Below, in pieces: positions 52,126 to 61,064 of a stretch of 64,000 nt of DNA (within the stretch, counting starts at the first letter, position 1; the number at the start of each line of letters is the position of its first letter). Made by a program: the position numbers and the translations under genes. The stretch comes from Gramella sp. KN1008. Lineage in GTDB: Bacteria; Bacteroidota; Bacteroidia; Flavobacteriales; Flavobacteriaceae. Under the pieces are notes generated by a model. It worked only from the letters and a program-made list of their open reading frames with translations. It searched no databases and was not told where the DNA came from. Where the stretch lies: the NCBI RefSeq assembly GCF_004332155.1, contig NZ_SJDV01000002.1:474557-538556 (forward strand), read 5' to 3'.

Positions 52126-52927
52126 GGAAAATACCTCTTATAAAAAACTGTCCATTCAGGTTAGCCTGAATGGACTTTCTTTTTGTATTCTGGATCAAAC
52201 AGAAAAAAAGATTATCTATTATAAAAAGATAGATTTTGAAAAACAACTGGATCCTGTAAAGCTCCTCGCGCAAATTGAACTTACTTATGAAAAGGAAGAG
52301 GTTTTAAATACTGCGGTGGATGAAGTTATCCTGCTATATTCCAATTCTCTTTTTTGCCTGGTGCCCGAACATTTGTTTGACGAGAACAAGGCTTCAGATT
52401 ACCTGAAGTTCAACACCAAGATCCTGAAGACAGACTTTATAGCTTTTGATCATTTAAAACAGGGAATAGTGAATGTCTATATCCCTTACACCAATATAAC
52501 AAACTACTTTTTTGACAAATACGGAGAATTTGAATATATGCACAGTTTAAGTGTACTGATTGAAAGCCTCCTTGCCGTTGAAACCAAAGATGAGCGTACA
52601 AAGGTCTATCTTCACTCCCACCTTTCTTCTTATGAACTGGTAATTCTGGAGAACGGGAAGCTCATATTTGCCAATAGCTTTGAGTATGAGACCAAAGAGG
52701 ACTTTTTGTATTATCTCCTTTTTACCGCAGAGCAATTAAACCTTGATCCTAACGATTTTGAACTGGTGCTTTTAGGTGATATCTCTAAGGAATCTAAAGA
52801 ATATAAAATGGCCTGGGATTATATCAGGAATATTTCATTTCCGGGCCCATTCCATACTTTTAATTTTGAATCTGAAAACAGACCTGATAAGGAACTTTCG
52901 GAGTACGTTCTATTAAAATCCTTATAA
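52109..52927 (+). CDS. DUF3822 family protein
   Basis: 272 residues, cytoplasmic. It has repeated strand-helix units such as LSIQVSLNGLSFCILDQTEKKI, and VYLHSHLSSYELVILENGKLIF followed by LYYLLFTAEQLNL. That pattern recalls actin-like PilM/GspL folds, but the likeness is by eye. DUF3822 is a Bacteroidota family of unknown role. It overlaps the previous gene, and the stop/start with rsmD is TAATG. Confidence 0.85.
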   Translation: MVTTNKENTSYKKLSIQVSLNGLSFCILDQTEKKIIYYKKIDFEKQLDPVKLLAQIELTYEKEEVLNTAVDEVILLYSNSLFCLVPEHLFDENKASDYLKFNTKILKTDFIAFDHLKQGIVNVYIPYTNITNYFFDKYGEFEYMHSLSVLIESLLAVETKDERTKVYLHSHLSSYELVILENGKLIFANSFEYETKEDFLYYLLFTAEQLNLDPNDFELVLLGDISKESKEYKMAWDYIRNISFPGPFHTFNFESENRPDKELSEYVLLKSL

Positions 52928-53460
52928 TGCGCATAATTTCGGGAAAGCATAAGGGGAGGCGAATAACTGCCCCTGCCAAATTACCTGTGAGACCTACTAC
53001 GGATGTTGCTAAGGAAGCGCTCTTCAATATTCTGAATAATTACTACCATTTTCCCGAACTTAAGGTTTTAGACCTTTTTTCGGGCACTGGCAATATATCT
53101 TATGAGTTTGCCGCACGAGGCGCAGAGAAACTCACAGCGATAGATGCCAATTACGACTGTGTGAAATTCATCAAGAAGACTTCTGCCGAGCTTGAATTTC
53201 CTATCACGACCATTAAAAGTGATGTCTTTAAATATTTGGAGAAAGCACCGGCAACTGCAGATATTGTATTTGCCGATCCTCCATATAACCTGGAAAAAGA
53301 AAATTTTGCAAGGATAGTCCAGCTTGTTTTTGAAAATGCTATATTAGAAAACGATGGAGTACTCATTATAGAGCATTCCAAACACACTGATCTTTCTGAC
53401 CTGGAAGGGTTTAGGGAAAGCCGAAAATATGGTGGCTGTGTGTTCAGTTTTTTCGAATAA
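52927..53460 (+). CDS. rsmD: 16S rRNA (guanine966-N2)-methyltransferase
   Basis: Methylates G966 of 16S rRNA in 30S subunits using S-adenosylmethionine. 177 residues with MRIISGKHKGRRI, VRPTTDVAKEALFNIL, the SAM loop LDLFSGTGNISYEF and the catalytic FADPPYNL. Start overlaps the DUF3822 stop. Normal length. Confidence 0.94.
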   Translation: MRIISGKHKGRRITAPAKLPVRPTTDVAKEALFNILNNYYHFPELKVLDLFSGTGNISYEFAARGAEKLTAIDANYDCVKFIKKTSAELEFPITTIKSDVFKYLEKAPATADIVFADPPYNLEKENFARIVQLVFENAILENDGVLIIEHSKHTDLSDLEGFRESRKYGGCVFSFFE

Positions 53461-53471
53461 ATATTGAGTAT

Positions 53472-53843
53472 ATGAGTGCCAGCCAAAAACAGGTAGAACT
53501 GGGTTTTGTTAATCTTTCATTTTATAAGGATCATGTAATATCAAGTATAAAAGAAGGATCAGTTATAGAACTTGAAGAAATTAATGCTCTTTTAAATGAA
53601 TGCAAAAAGTTCTTCGGAGATAAACCCCACATCTACATTTCTATAAGGAAAAATAATTACAATGTAAATCCTCTTATGTATTCCCTCCTAAATGATTACA
53701 AAGCTTTAAAGGGAATTGCAATAGTAACCGGAAAACCCCAAACACTTTCTACTGCAATTTTTGAAAGTAAGTTCGCTCATCTACCTTTTAAGGTATTTGT
53801 AAATCTTGAAGAGGCAAAATTATGGGTGAAAAATGCCATCTAA
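53472..53843 (+). CDS. Small STAS/SpoIIAA-like protein
   Basis: 123 residues of alternating strands and helices: SVIELEEINALLNECKKFF, PHIYISIRKNNYNV, LKGIAIVTGKPQTLS and LPFKVFVNLEEAKLWVKNAI. That order fits SpoIIAA-like (STAS/Sec14) folds in Bacteroidota. No catalytic residue is evident. It is 11 bp after rsmD and its stop overlaps the GH16 start by 11 bp. Confidence 0.72.
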   Translation: MSASQKQVELGFVNLSFYKDHVISSIKEGSVIELEEINALLNECKKFFGDKPHIYISIRKNNYNVNPLMYSLLNDYKALKGIAIVTGKPQTLSTAIFESKFAHLPFKVFVNLEEAKLWVKNAI

Positions 53844-54678
53844 ATTTCCCTGTTCCTTTCACTTTATAAAACTTCTTTTGGTTTTATTTTTAGTTCCTCT
53901 TACTATGAATTCCCAGAGTTATAAACTTGTATGGGCTGACAATTTTGAATATAACGGTAAACCAGATCCGGAAAAGTGGAATTACGAAACCGGATTTATA
54001 AGAAACCTGGAAGAGCAGATATATACCAGCAGGAAAAAGAACGTTCGGATAAGAAATGGAAAGCTGGAGATCATTGCCCGAAAAGAAAAATACAGGAACA
54101 GCCGCTTCGATCCCACTGTCCGGAATTATAGAATCAATACTGCTTATGCAGAATATACTTCTGGAAGCATCAATACAAAAGATAAGTTTGAGTTCAGATA
54201 TGGACGGGTTGAAGTAAGGGCTAAGCTTCCTCAGGGAGAAGGCATATGGCCGGCCATCTGGATGCTGGGGGCGAATTTTGATCAAATTGAATATCCTCTG
54301 GCCGGGGAAATAGATATAATGGAATATGTTGGAAAAACTCCTAATGAAATCCATTCAACCGTTCATTTTCCCGGGAACAAACGAAAAGAGATCAAATCCA
54401 ACGGTGGCACAAAAACTCTGAATTCTCCCTATGAGAACTTCCACATTTATTCTCTGAACTGGACACCGGAAAAAATAGATTTCCTTATTGATAATTCGGT
54501 TTTCCACAGTTTTAAGATTGATGAAGCAGGAGAAAAGAACAACCCTTTCCGAAAACCATTTTATCTTATATTAAATCTTGCCCTGGGAGGAAACTGGGCG
54601 GGAGATGTAGATCCTGAGGTCTTTCCCCAGAAGTTCGTCATAGACTATGTGAGGGTATATAAAAAGATCGAAGAATAA
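53833..54678 (+). CDS. GH16 beta-glucanase, exported
   Basis: 281 residues with a signal peptide (about 10-27). The family 16 catalytic motif EIDIME is at residues 159-164 (nucleophile E159, acid/base E164), preceded by GRVEVRAKLPQGEGIWPAIWML. The fold usually cuts beta-1,3 or mixed-linkage glucans such as laminarin, a common food of marine flavobacteria; the substrate here is inferred. No T9SS tail or carbohydrate-binding domain is attached. It overlaps the STAS-like gene. Confidence 0.92.
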   Translation: MPSKFPCSFHFIKLLLVLFLVPLTMNSQSYKLVWADNFEYNGKPDPEKWNYETGFIRNLEEQIYTSRKKNVRIRNGKLEIIARKEKYRNSRFDPTVRNYRINTAYAEYTSGSINTKDKFEFRYGRVEVRAKLPQGEGIWPAIWMLGANFDQIEYPLAGEIDIMEYVGKTPNEIHSTVHFPGNKRKEIKSNGGTKTLNSPYENFHIYSLNWTPEKIDFLIDNSVFHSFKIDEAGEKNNPFRKPFYLILNLALGGNWAGDVDPEVFPQKFVIDYVRVYKKIEE

Positions 54679-54680
54679 AA

Positions 54681-55007
54681 AAGCAGGCCTGTAAGCCGGA
54701 TTCTGTAACCCGATAACTGATCGGGCCCCTTATCATTTATCTGAAATTAATGTTACCATCAATTTTTAGCTGCCTACCCTCCGGCAACGGGCGGGTAACC
54801 CTTAAATGCCGGTATACATGGCATTGCACCGCATAGAGTTTACCTGATTTCACTACAGCTTAACCTGTACATTCTTTCTGTTGCACTGGTCCTGCCCGCC
54901 GGGGGCGGACGGTGGGTGTTACCCACTATGCTACCCTATGGTGTCCGGACTTTCCTCCCCGATCCTGATAACATCAGGAAATGTCGGAGCGATAAGGCGG
55001 CCTGCTT
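54681..55007 (-). ncRNA. rnpB: RNase P RNA, bacterial type A
   Basis: The catalytic RNA that matures tRNA 5' ends. On the minus strand the universal GAGGAAAGTCCGGAC is at 54955-54941 and ACAGAATCCGGCTTAC at 54706-54691. The 5' AAGCAGGCC (near 55007) pairs with the 3' GGCCTGCTT (near 54681) as helix P1, followed by a U-run. The ~327-nt length is normal. A -7 element lies just upstream. The apparent ORF 54881-55084 on the other strand is a shadow. Confidence 0.95.
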
Positions 55008-55011
55008 GGCA

Positions 55012-55019
55012 CAAATGTA
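55012..55019 (-). promoter_or_regulatory. -7 promoter element of rnpB
   Basis: TACATTTG on the minus strand, about 5 bp before the inferred RNA 5' end. Confidence 0.6.
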
Positions 55020-55096
55020 AGGCATTTTATGTTGATTTCTTCCGGTATTTGTTCATAAATAAGCCCTGCTTGACTGGACTTTAGGTTTGTGATTTT

Positions 55097-55104
55097 TATA
55101 TTTG
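55097..55104 (+). promoter_or_regulatory. Probable -7 element for dnaX
   Basis: TATATTTG, 17 bp before the ATG at 55122; divergent from rnpB. Confidence 0.5.
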
Positions 55105-55121
55105 TAGTTCAATTCTTTTGG

Positions 55122-56984
55122 ATGGAGCATTTTGTAGTATCAGCAAGAAAATACAGACCACAAACCTTTATGGATGTGGTAGGCCAGCAGGCCATCACCA
55201 ATACCCTGGCAAATGCCATTAAAAACAATCACCTGGCCCAGGCCCTGCTTTTTACGGGTCCGCGTGGTGTAGGTAAAACCACCTGCGCGCGTATACTTGC
55301 CAAAATGATCAATCAAAAGGAAACACCTGATCCCGAGGAAGATTTCGCCTTCAATATTTTTGAACTGGATGCAGCATCTAATAACGGTGTGGATCAAATC
55401 AGGGAATTAATAGACCAGGTAAGAATTCCTCCACAAGTGGGCAGTTACAAGGTCTATATTATAGATGAGGTGCATATGCTATCCCAGGCTGCCTTCAATG
55501 CCTTTCTGAAGACCCTGGAAGAGCCTCCAAAACATGCGATCTTTATACTCGCGACTACCGAAAAGCACAAGATCATCCCTACTATACTTTCACGTTGCCA
55601 GATCTTTGATTTTAAGAGAATCACTGTTACGGACGCCAGGAATTATCTGGCCTATATTGCCGAACAGGAAGGAGTGAACGCAGAAGAGGATGCCCTGCAT
55701 ATCATTGCCCAAAAAGCAGACGGCGCCATGAGGGATGCCCTTTCCATCTATGATCGTGTGGTAAGCTTTAGCGGAAACAACCTTACAAGACAGGCGGTTA
55801 CCGAAAACCTGAATGTTCTGGATTATGACACCTATATGCAGGTAACCGATCTGATTCTGGACAACAATATTCCGCAGCTTTTGGTAACCTACAATGACAT
55901 TCTATCCAGTGGTTTTGACGGTCATCATTTTATAGCTGGTCTTGCCTCTCATTTCAGAGATCTTCTGGTATGTAAAGACCAAAAAACAATAGATCTGCTG
56001 GAGGTTGGGGAACAAACTAAAGCGAAATATTTTGAGCAGTCACAAAAGACATCACACCATTTTTTACTTCAGGCTATTGAACTAGCGAATTCATGCGACC
56101 TCAAATATAAGAGCAGTCACAACCAACGCCTACTTGTAGAGTTGTGCCTGATGCAGCTGGCATCTATTGGATTTGATTCCGAAAAAAAAAAGCCTGAATC
56201 CAAGATAATCTCTGCTTCAAATTTTGAAAAAGAAGCGGTAAGTATTTCCAAAGATAAAAAAGAGATCGTTCAGGAAAACGAACACGACACCTCCTCCCCG
56301 TCTGAAGAAGTAAATCTTCCTGCAAATAAGGTGGCCAGTGAAAATTGTGCTTCCACCGAGGATGAAGAATATTATTCGGAAAGCAGTCCGGCTTCAACTA
56401 CTCCATCTTCAGAAAGGATTGAAAATACGGAAATAAATTCTGTAGAAAATGATACCATTCCGCAGCCGGAGCCGATAAAGGAAACCCCTACACATGAGGA
56501 AAACCCCAAAGACAAGCTTCCAAAAAGAGAAAAGGTATCGGGTCTTTCATTAAAAAGTATCACGAAGAAAAAAGAGCTCGCCGAAAAGCAAAGAGCCATG
56601 ATGCCTACAGAAGAGGTCATGGATGAAAGCTTCAGCGAGGAAGATATGATACGGGAATGGAAAAATTATACCGAAAGACTAAAGAAAAAGGGAGAAAAGA
56701 TCCTGGCTTCTATTCTTGAATCTCAAACCCCGGTTCTAAAAGATAAGCAGATCCATCTTATCTTTCCTAACGAGACCATGAAACTTGACCTCGAAAGGGA
56801 AGAAAACAGATTGATGGGATATATGAAGAAGAAGTTAAGGAACACTCATATTGTACTTAAAATAAAAGTTGATGAGGCCACTTCAAGAAAATACGCCTTT
56901 ACACCTCAGGAAAAATATGAGAAACTAAAGGAAGCTAATCCATTAATAGACAATTTAAGAGCAACTTTTGATTTAGATGTTTAG
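55122..56984 (+). CDS. dnaX: DNA polymerase III subunits gamma/tau
   Basis: Clamp-loader ATPase; tau also links the polymerase cores and helicase. 620 residues from the ATG at 55122 (the earlier start overlaps the promoter). Walker A is GPRGVGKTT (46-54), Walker B IIDEVHMLS, then TTEKHKIIPTILSRC. The zinc-module Cys quartet of E. coli DnaX is absent: that stretch reads KMINQKETPDPEEDFAFNIFELD. The region after ~360 is acidic and low-complexity before a C-terminal domain. At 56182-56191 an A10 run could give a short gamma-like product. miaE follows by 2 bp. Confidence 0.94.
   Translation: MEHFVVSARKYRPQTFMDVVGQQAITNTLANAIKNNHLAQALLFTGPRGVGKTTCARILAKMINQKETPDPEEDFAFNIFELDAASNNGVDQIRELIDQVRIPPQVGSYKVYIIDEVHMLSQAAFNAFLKTLEEPPKHAIFILATTEKHKIIPTILSRCQIFDFKRITVTDARNYLAYIAEQEGVNAEEDALHIIAQKADGAMRDALSIYDRVVSFSGNNLTRQAVTENLNVLDYDTYMQVTDLILDNNIPQLLVTYNDILSSGFDGHHFIAGLASHFRDLLVCKDQKTIDLLEVGEQTKAKYFEQSQKTSHHFLLQAIELANSCDLKYKSSHNQRLLVELCLMQLASIGFDSEKKKPESKIISASNFEKEAVSISKDKKEIVQENEHDTSSPSEEVNLPANKVASENCASTEDEEYYSESSPASTTPSSERIENTEINSVENDTIPQPEPIKETPTHEENPKDKLPKREKVSGLSLKSITKKKELAEKQRAMMPTEEVMDESFSEEDMIREWKNYTERLKKKGEKILASILESQTPVLKDKQIHLIFPNETMKLDLEREENRLMGYMKKKLRNTHIVLKIKVDEATSRKYAFTPQEKYEKLKEANPLIDNLRATFDLDV
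56181..56197 (+). promoter_or_regulatory. Candidate slippery site in dnaX giving a gamma-like product
   Basis: The zero-frame reads GAA AAA AAA AAG CCT. After a -1 ribosomal slip the next codons are GCC TGA, ending at 56195-56197; the product would be about 358 residues, domains I to III. RNA polymerase slippage that adds an A gives the same stop; losing one A reaches TAA a few codons later. E. coli and Thermus dnaX use equivalent runs. Confidence 0.6.
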
Positions 56985-56986
56985 TT

Positions 56987-57568
56987 ATGTTAGGACTCAA
57001 GTTACCAACAGATCCCAGATGGGCAGATATCGCTAAAAAGAATATAGAAGAAATTCTGGTAGACCATGCTTATTGTGAGCAGAAGGCTGCTTCCACTGCA
57101 ATTTCTTTAATAGTTACCTACCCCGAATATTCTGAGCTTGTCACAGCCATGACCGCTTTGGCACGAGAAGAAATGGGACATTTTAAGATGGTTCATGAGA
57201 AGATCCTGGAAAGAGGTTATACAATGGGCTGGGATCGCAAGGATGAATACGTAATAAAACTGAGGGAGTTCTTCCCTAAAGGAGGCAGCCGTACAACCCA
57301 GCTTATTCACAGGTTGCTTATCGCCGGTTTGATAGAAGCCAGAAGTTGCGAGCGTTTCCGTTTACTTTCTGAAGAACTTGAAGACAAAGAACTTTCAAAG
57401 TTTTACAAAGACCTGATGGTAAGTGAAGCTAACCATTATACCATGTTCCTCAAATTTGCCCGGAAATATGGAGAACGAGAGATCGTAGACCGTAAATGGC
57501 AGGAATTACTAGAATATGAAGCCGAAGTGATGAAAGAACTTGGTAAAAAGGAAACCATCCATGGTTAA
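56987..57568 (+). CDS. miaE: MiaE, tRNA 2-methylthio-N6-isopentenyladenosine hydroxylase
   Basis: Hydroxylates the isopentenyl group of ms2i6A at tRNA position 37. 193 residues, a ferritin-like diiron fold. Metal ligands appear in DHAYCEQKAA, in EEMGHFKMVHEK (ExxH) and in IEARSCERFRLL, with EANHYTMF near the end. It starts 2 bp after dnaX and ends with a 4-bp overlap with convergent ppx. MiaB is not in the window. Confidence 0.92.
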   Translation: MLGLKLPTDPRWADIAKKNIEEILVDHAYCEQKAASTAISLIVTYPEYSELVTAMTALAREEMGHFKMVHEKILERGYTMGWDRKDEYVIKLREFFPKGGSRTTQLIHRLLIAGLIEARSCERFRLLSEELEDKELSKFYKDLMVSEANHYTMFLKFARKYGEREIVDRKWQELLEYEAEVMKELGKKETIHG

Positions 57569-58467
57569 GAGGATTTTCTTTTAGATTTATTATGAAGGGA
57601 TTTAATGATCCCATCTGCGAGACCAATCTTAGGCACAAAGATGCGGTGGGCCCTGGCCCATTTCATCGAATTCACATATATCTTTGATGCAGGAATGATC
57701 ACATCTGCCCTGTCATTCTTCAATCCCAGTTCGGTGATTCGTTCCTCATAGGTGTAGGAATTCAGCATTTCATTATAATCCTTTAAATATTTAAGGCTTA
57801 ATGGTTTTCCTTCCTTTTTTCCACTGGTCTTAAAGATATTATTAATGTTTCCGCCAGATCCAATAAGATCTATATCATCATAATCTTTAGTTGTTTCCTT
57901 TACCCAGGCCTGCATCTCCTCCCAGGTCCTATGCTCAACCAGATCCTCCATCATTCTCACCGTACCAACTTTAAAGGATCTCGAGGCTATGGTCTTTCCA
58001 TTACTATATAATGTATATTCTGTGCTACCACCACCTACATCCACGTACAAATAGTTACAATCATTCTGTATAAGGGCATGAAGATCAGTTGCAGCAATGA
58101 TGGCAGCCTCATGGCTTCCATCTATGATCTCTATTTCCACTCCGGTCCTTTCCTTTACCACTTGAGAGACCTCTTCTCCGTTCTTAGCTTCGCGCATAGC
58201 CGAAGTGGCACATGCCTTATATTTTTCCACCCCATGTGACTTCATCAGTAAATTGAACGCCAGCATGGTATCTGTCATTCTCTGGATATTCTTGTCTGAA
58301 ATTTTTTGTTTGAGGAAAACATCAGATCCCAGACGAATAGGCACCCTTACCAGTGAAGTCTTTTTAAAGTCGGTCTCCATCCCCTCTTTTTCGGTAATGG
58401 TAGAAACTAAAAGTCTTACGGCATTAGAACCGATATCTATGGCGGCGTAGGTTTTCTGTTTTATCAT
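57565..58467 (-). CDS. ppx: Ppx/GppA family phosphatase (exopolyphosphatase)
   Basis: 300 residues of the ASKHA-fold Ppx/GppA family. The phosphate loop is YAAIDIGSNAVRLLV and the second loop is YLYVDVGGGSTEYTLY, with the Glu-type catalytic region MTDTMLAFNLLM. It breaks polyphosphate chains or pppGpp. Its start overlaps the ppk stop by one base, so polyphosphate making and breaking are encoded together. It lacks the C-terminal HD domain of E. coli Ppx (about 500 residues), normal for short members. Confidence 0.9.
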   Translation of the reverse strand: MIKQKTYAAIDIGSNAVRLLVSTITEKEGMETDFKKTSLVRVPIRLGSDVFLKQKISDKNIQRMTDTMLAFNLLMKSHGVEKYKACATSAMREAKNGEEVSQVVKERTGVEIEIIDGSHEAAIIAATDLHALIQNDCNYLYVDVGGGSTEYTLYSNGKTIASRSFKVGTVRMMEDLVEHRTWEEMQAWVKETTKDYDDIDLIGSGGNINNIFKTSGKKEGKPLSLKYLKDYNEMLNSYTYEERITELGLKNDRADVIIPASKIYVNSMKWARAHRIFVPKIGLADGIIKSLHNKSKRKSS

Positions 58468-60569
58468 TACTCCTGTATTTCAATTTTTTTCAAATAATAA
58501 TCGTAAAGAGCGAACTGAGACCTGATCTTTGGACCATCACTCTGCCTGTATGGATTTGCCATTCCCCTGCAGTGATTTCGAGCTTTAACGTTATCACTCC
58601 AGCTAATGTCAAATGTATCCATAAGCTCTTTCTTAATATCTTCATCATATATAGGACACGAAACTTCTACCCGTTGATCAAGGTTCCGGGTCATAAAATC
58701 GGCGGAAGATATATACACTTTCGGATCCCCTCCATTCTCGAAGATAAAAATTCTTGGATGCTCAAGGAACTTATCCACTATACTTATAGCCTCGATATTC
58801 TCGCTTAATCCTTCAATACCAGGTATAAGACAGCAAATTCCACGCACTATAAGCTTAATCTTCACCCCGGCCTTACTCGCAGTGTAAAGCTTGTCTATAA
58901 TCCCGTTGTCAGAAATACTGTTCAGCTTAAGTCTAATCCCGGCGGGTTTGCCTTCTTTTATATTGTCTATCTCATTCTGAATGAGTTTATAGAGTGCACT
59001 CCGTGTGTAATGAGGAGAGACGATGAGATGTTTATATTTATTCACCTTATAATTGATCTCGAAAAAATCGAAGACCTTGTTCACTTCTTTCAGTATGGCC
59101 GGATCTGCCGTAAAAAGGGTATAATCCGTATAAACCCGTGAAGTACTTTCATTGAAATTCCCGGTACTTATAAATCCATATCTCTTCAATTTACCGTCCT
59201 CTTCCCTTTCTATCACACAGGTTTTACAGTGGACTTTCAGACCCGGAACTCCGAAGATCAGTTTCACGCCCTCTTCCTGCATTTGCTCGGCATACCGAAT
59301 ATTGGCCACTTCATCAAAACGCGCACGCAGTTCGATTTGCACTGTGACCTTCTTTCCATTTTTTACAGCATTAATCAGCGAACTGGCAATATGTGATATC
59401 TTCGCGAGACGATAAATGGTGATCTTGATAGTCTTAACCTTAGGATCTAAAGCAGCCTCCCTTAAAAACTTCACCACGTAAGCAAAGCTCTGATAAGGAG
59501 TGTAGAGCAGATAATCCTTCTTAGCAATCCCACTCAAAAGACTCGTCTGTAAAATCAATCCGGGGATAGGAAGTGGCTCCCTTACTTCATATTGCAGATC
59601 CGGCCTTCCCAGACTTGGGAATTCCATATAATCCCGCCGGTTATGATAACGCCCTCCGGGAATGATACTATCTGTAGATTCTATTCCCATCTTATCCATA
59701 AGATAGGTGAGAGTGTCCTGATCTATATTCTTATCATATACAAAACGAACCGGATCACCTTTAATCCTGTCCTTTACACTATCTGATATCTTCTCTATAA
59801 AACTTTTACTCAAATCACTGTCCAGATCCAGCTCTGCATCCCTGGTTATCTTTATCATATGAGCCGAAAGACTTTCATATTTAAAGATATTAAAGATCAT
59901 ATTCAGATTGTGCCTGATGAGATCATCAAGCAGGATGATATACTGGTTTCCGTTTTCTTCAGGAAGCACCACAAAGCGTTCAATATTTCTGGGTATCTCA
60001 ATAAGTACATATCTTTTCTCCTTGACCGAACGGTTAATGATCTTGGAAATGCCAGTATTCGGAACGGTTTCTTCAGCCATAACCATTTTCACTGCCAGAT
60101 ATGCGGCACTGTCTTTAAGCATAGGGATCTCCGGAAGGTCGTTCAGAATAATGGTAACCAGTGCGGGACTAACCTTGCTCAAAAAGAAATTTCTTATAAA
60201 CTCTTCCTGATTTTGGGTAACCTCGTCTTCCTTTATAATATGGATTTTATGCTTGCGAAGTTTCGTTTGGATATCCTCCAGGATTTTTAGACTTTCAGCC
60301 TGCTGATCTATCACGATCTTGGTGATCTCCTCCAGAAGCTTGTTCGCTTTTATTCCACCAAGCGCGCTCTTCCCAGATTTTCCGGCAAGATCTATACGCT
60401 TGACTGTCGCGTAGCGTACTTTAAAAAACTCGTCAAGGTTATTTGAAAATATCCCCAGAAACCGCAGTCTCTCAATTAAGGGAACCGTTTCATCTGCAGC
60501 TTCCTGTAAAACCCTGGCATTAAAAGACAGCCAGCTCAACTCCCTGTTTGTGTAACGTTTTTCCAACAT
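58467..60569 (-). CDS. ppk1: Polyphosphate kinase 1
   Basis: Builds polyphosphate from ATP. 700 residues with the N, H, C1 and C2 regions: start YTNRELSWLSFNARVLQEA, the catalytic His in VPGLKVHCKTCVIE near 440, FISTGNFNESTSRVYTDY, and the closing RVEVSCPIYDEDIK. All the signature blocks are intact. It lies between sixA (6 bp upstream) and ppx (1-bp overlap), so a four-gene operon with pdxH is likely. Confidence 0.95.
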   Translation of the reverse strand: MLEKRYTNRELSWLSFNARVLQEAADETVPLIERLRFLGIFSNNLDEFFKVRYATVKRIDLAGKSGKSALGGIKANKLLEEITKIVIDQQAESLKILEDIQTKLRKHKIHIIKEDEVTQNQEEFIRNFFLSKVSPALVTIILNDLPEIPMLKDSAAYLAVKMVMAEETVPNTGISKIINRSVKEKRYVLIEIPRNIERFVVLPEENGNQYIILLDDLIRHNLNMIFNIFKYESLSAHMIKITRDAELDLDSDLSKSFIEKISDSVKDRIKGDPVRFVYDKNIDQDTLTYLMDKMGIESTDSIIPGGRYHNRRDYMEFPSLGRPDLQYEVREPLPIPGLILQTSLLSGIAKKDYLLYTPYQSFAYVVKFLREAALDPKVKTIKITIYRLAKISHIASSLINAVKNGKKVTVQIELRARFDEVANIRYAEQMQEEGVKLIFGVPGLKVHCKTCVIEREEDGKLKRYGFISTGNFNESTSRVYTDYTLFTADPAILKEVNKVFDFFEINYKVNKYKHLIVSPHYTRSALYKLIQNEIDNIKEGKPAGIRLKLNSISDNGIIDKLYTASKAGVKIKLIVRGICCLIPGIEGLSENIEAISIVDKFLEHPRIFIFENGGDPKVYISSADFMTRNLDQRVEVSCPIYDEDIKKELMDTFDISWSDNVKARNHCRGMANPYRQSDGPKIRSQFALYDYYLKKIEIQE

Positions 60570-60575
60570 GTAAAT

Positions 60576-61061
60576 CTATCGGAGATTTTTAGGCAACAAG
60601 GTTAGCAAAGTTTTACCTTTTCGTACCTCTTTCCATGAATCAACTTCAAAATCGATCACACATAGACCGGTGGTAGGAAGGTTGTCCAGCTTTTTATCAC
60701 CGAGGGAGTTTACAAGGATAGTCATCCCGGGATTGTGACCAAAAACAAAAAGTTTATCCACATCATCTGGACATGAACGTATTACCGATAACAGTTCATT
60801 TTGATTAAAAGTATAAAGATCCTCCACTACCCTGAAATCTTCATCATTTACCTTAAGTCTTTTTTTGAACATTTTAGCAGTTTCATGGGCCCTCACAGCA
60901 TGGCTGCTCCAAAAGAGTGCAGGTGGTTCATAAAAATGCTCAAAGGCATCCAGCACTACTTCAGCATCATTATAAGCTCTTTTCTTCAAAGGCCTTTTAT
61001 GATCTGGCAGATCATTATCCCATGAAGATTTCCCATGTCTTACCAATACTAGTCTTTTCAT
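60576..61061 (-). CDS. sixA: SixA-like phosphohistidine phosphatase
   Basis: 161 residues of the histidine phosphatase branch 1. The RHG motif is LVRHGKSSWDND (R8, H9), the second His region is FGHNPGMTILV and the acid is near the start. SixA removes phosphate from His-containing phosphotransfer proteins, though small members of this fold have varied substrates. It lies 3 bp after pdxH on the same strand. Confidence 0.88.
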   Translation of the reverse strand: MKRLVLVRHGKSSWDNDLPDHKRPLKKRAYNDAEVVLDAFEHFYEPPALFWSSHAVRAHETAKMFKKRLKVNDEDFRVVEDLYTFNQNELLSVIRSCPDDVDKLFVFGHNPGMTILVNSLGDKKLDNLPTTGLCVIDFEVDSWKEVRKGKTLLTLLPKNLR

Positions 61062-61064
61062 AAT

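Noticed and set aside
54881..55084. Plus-strand ORF of 67 codons with several Pro and Cys
   Set aside because: It lies inside RNase P RNA, whose conserved segments and P1 helix explain the sequence; no signal or homology was seen.
59859..60290. 143-codon plus-strand ORF
   Set aside because: Antisense to ppk1, whose protein blocks are intact.
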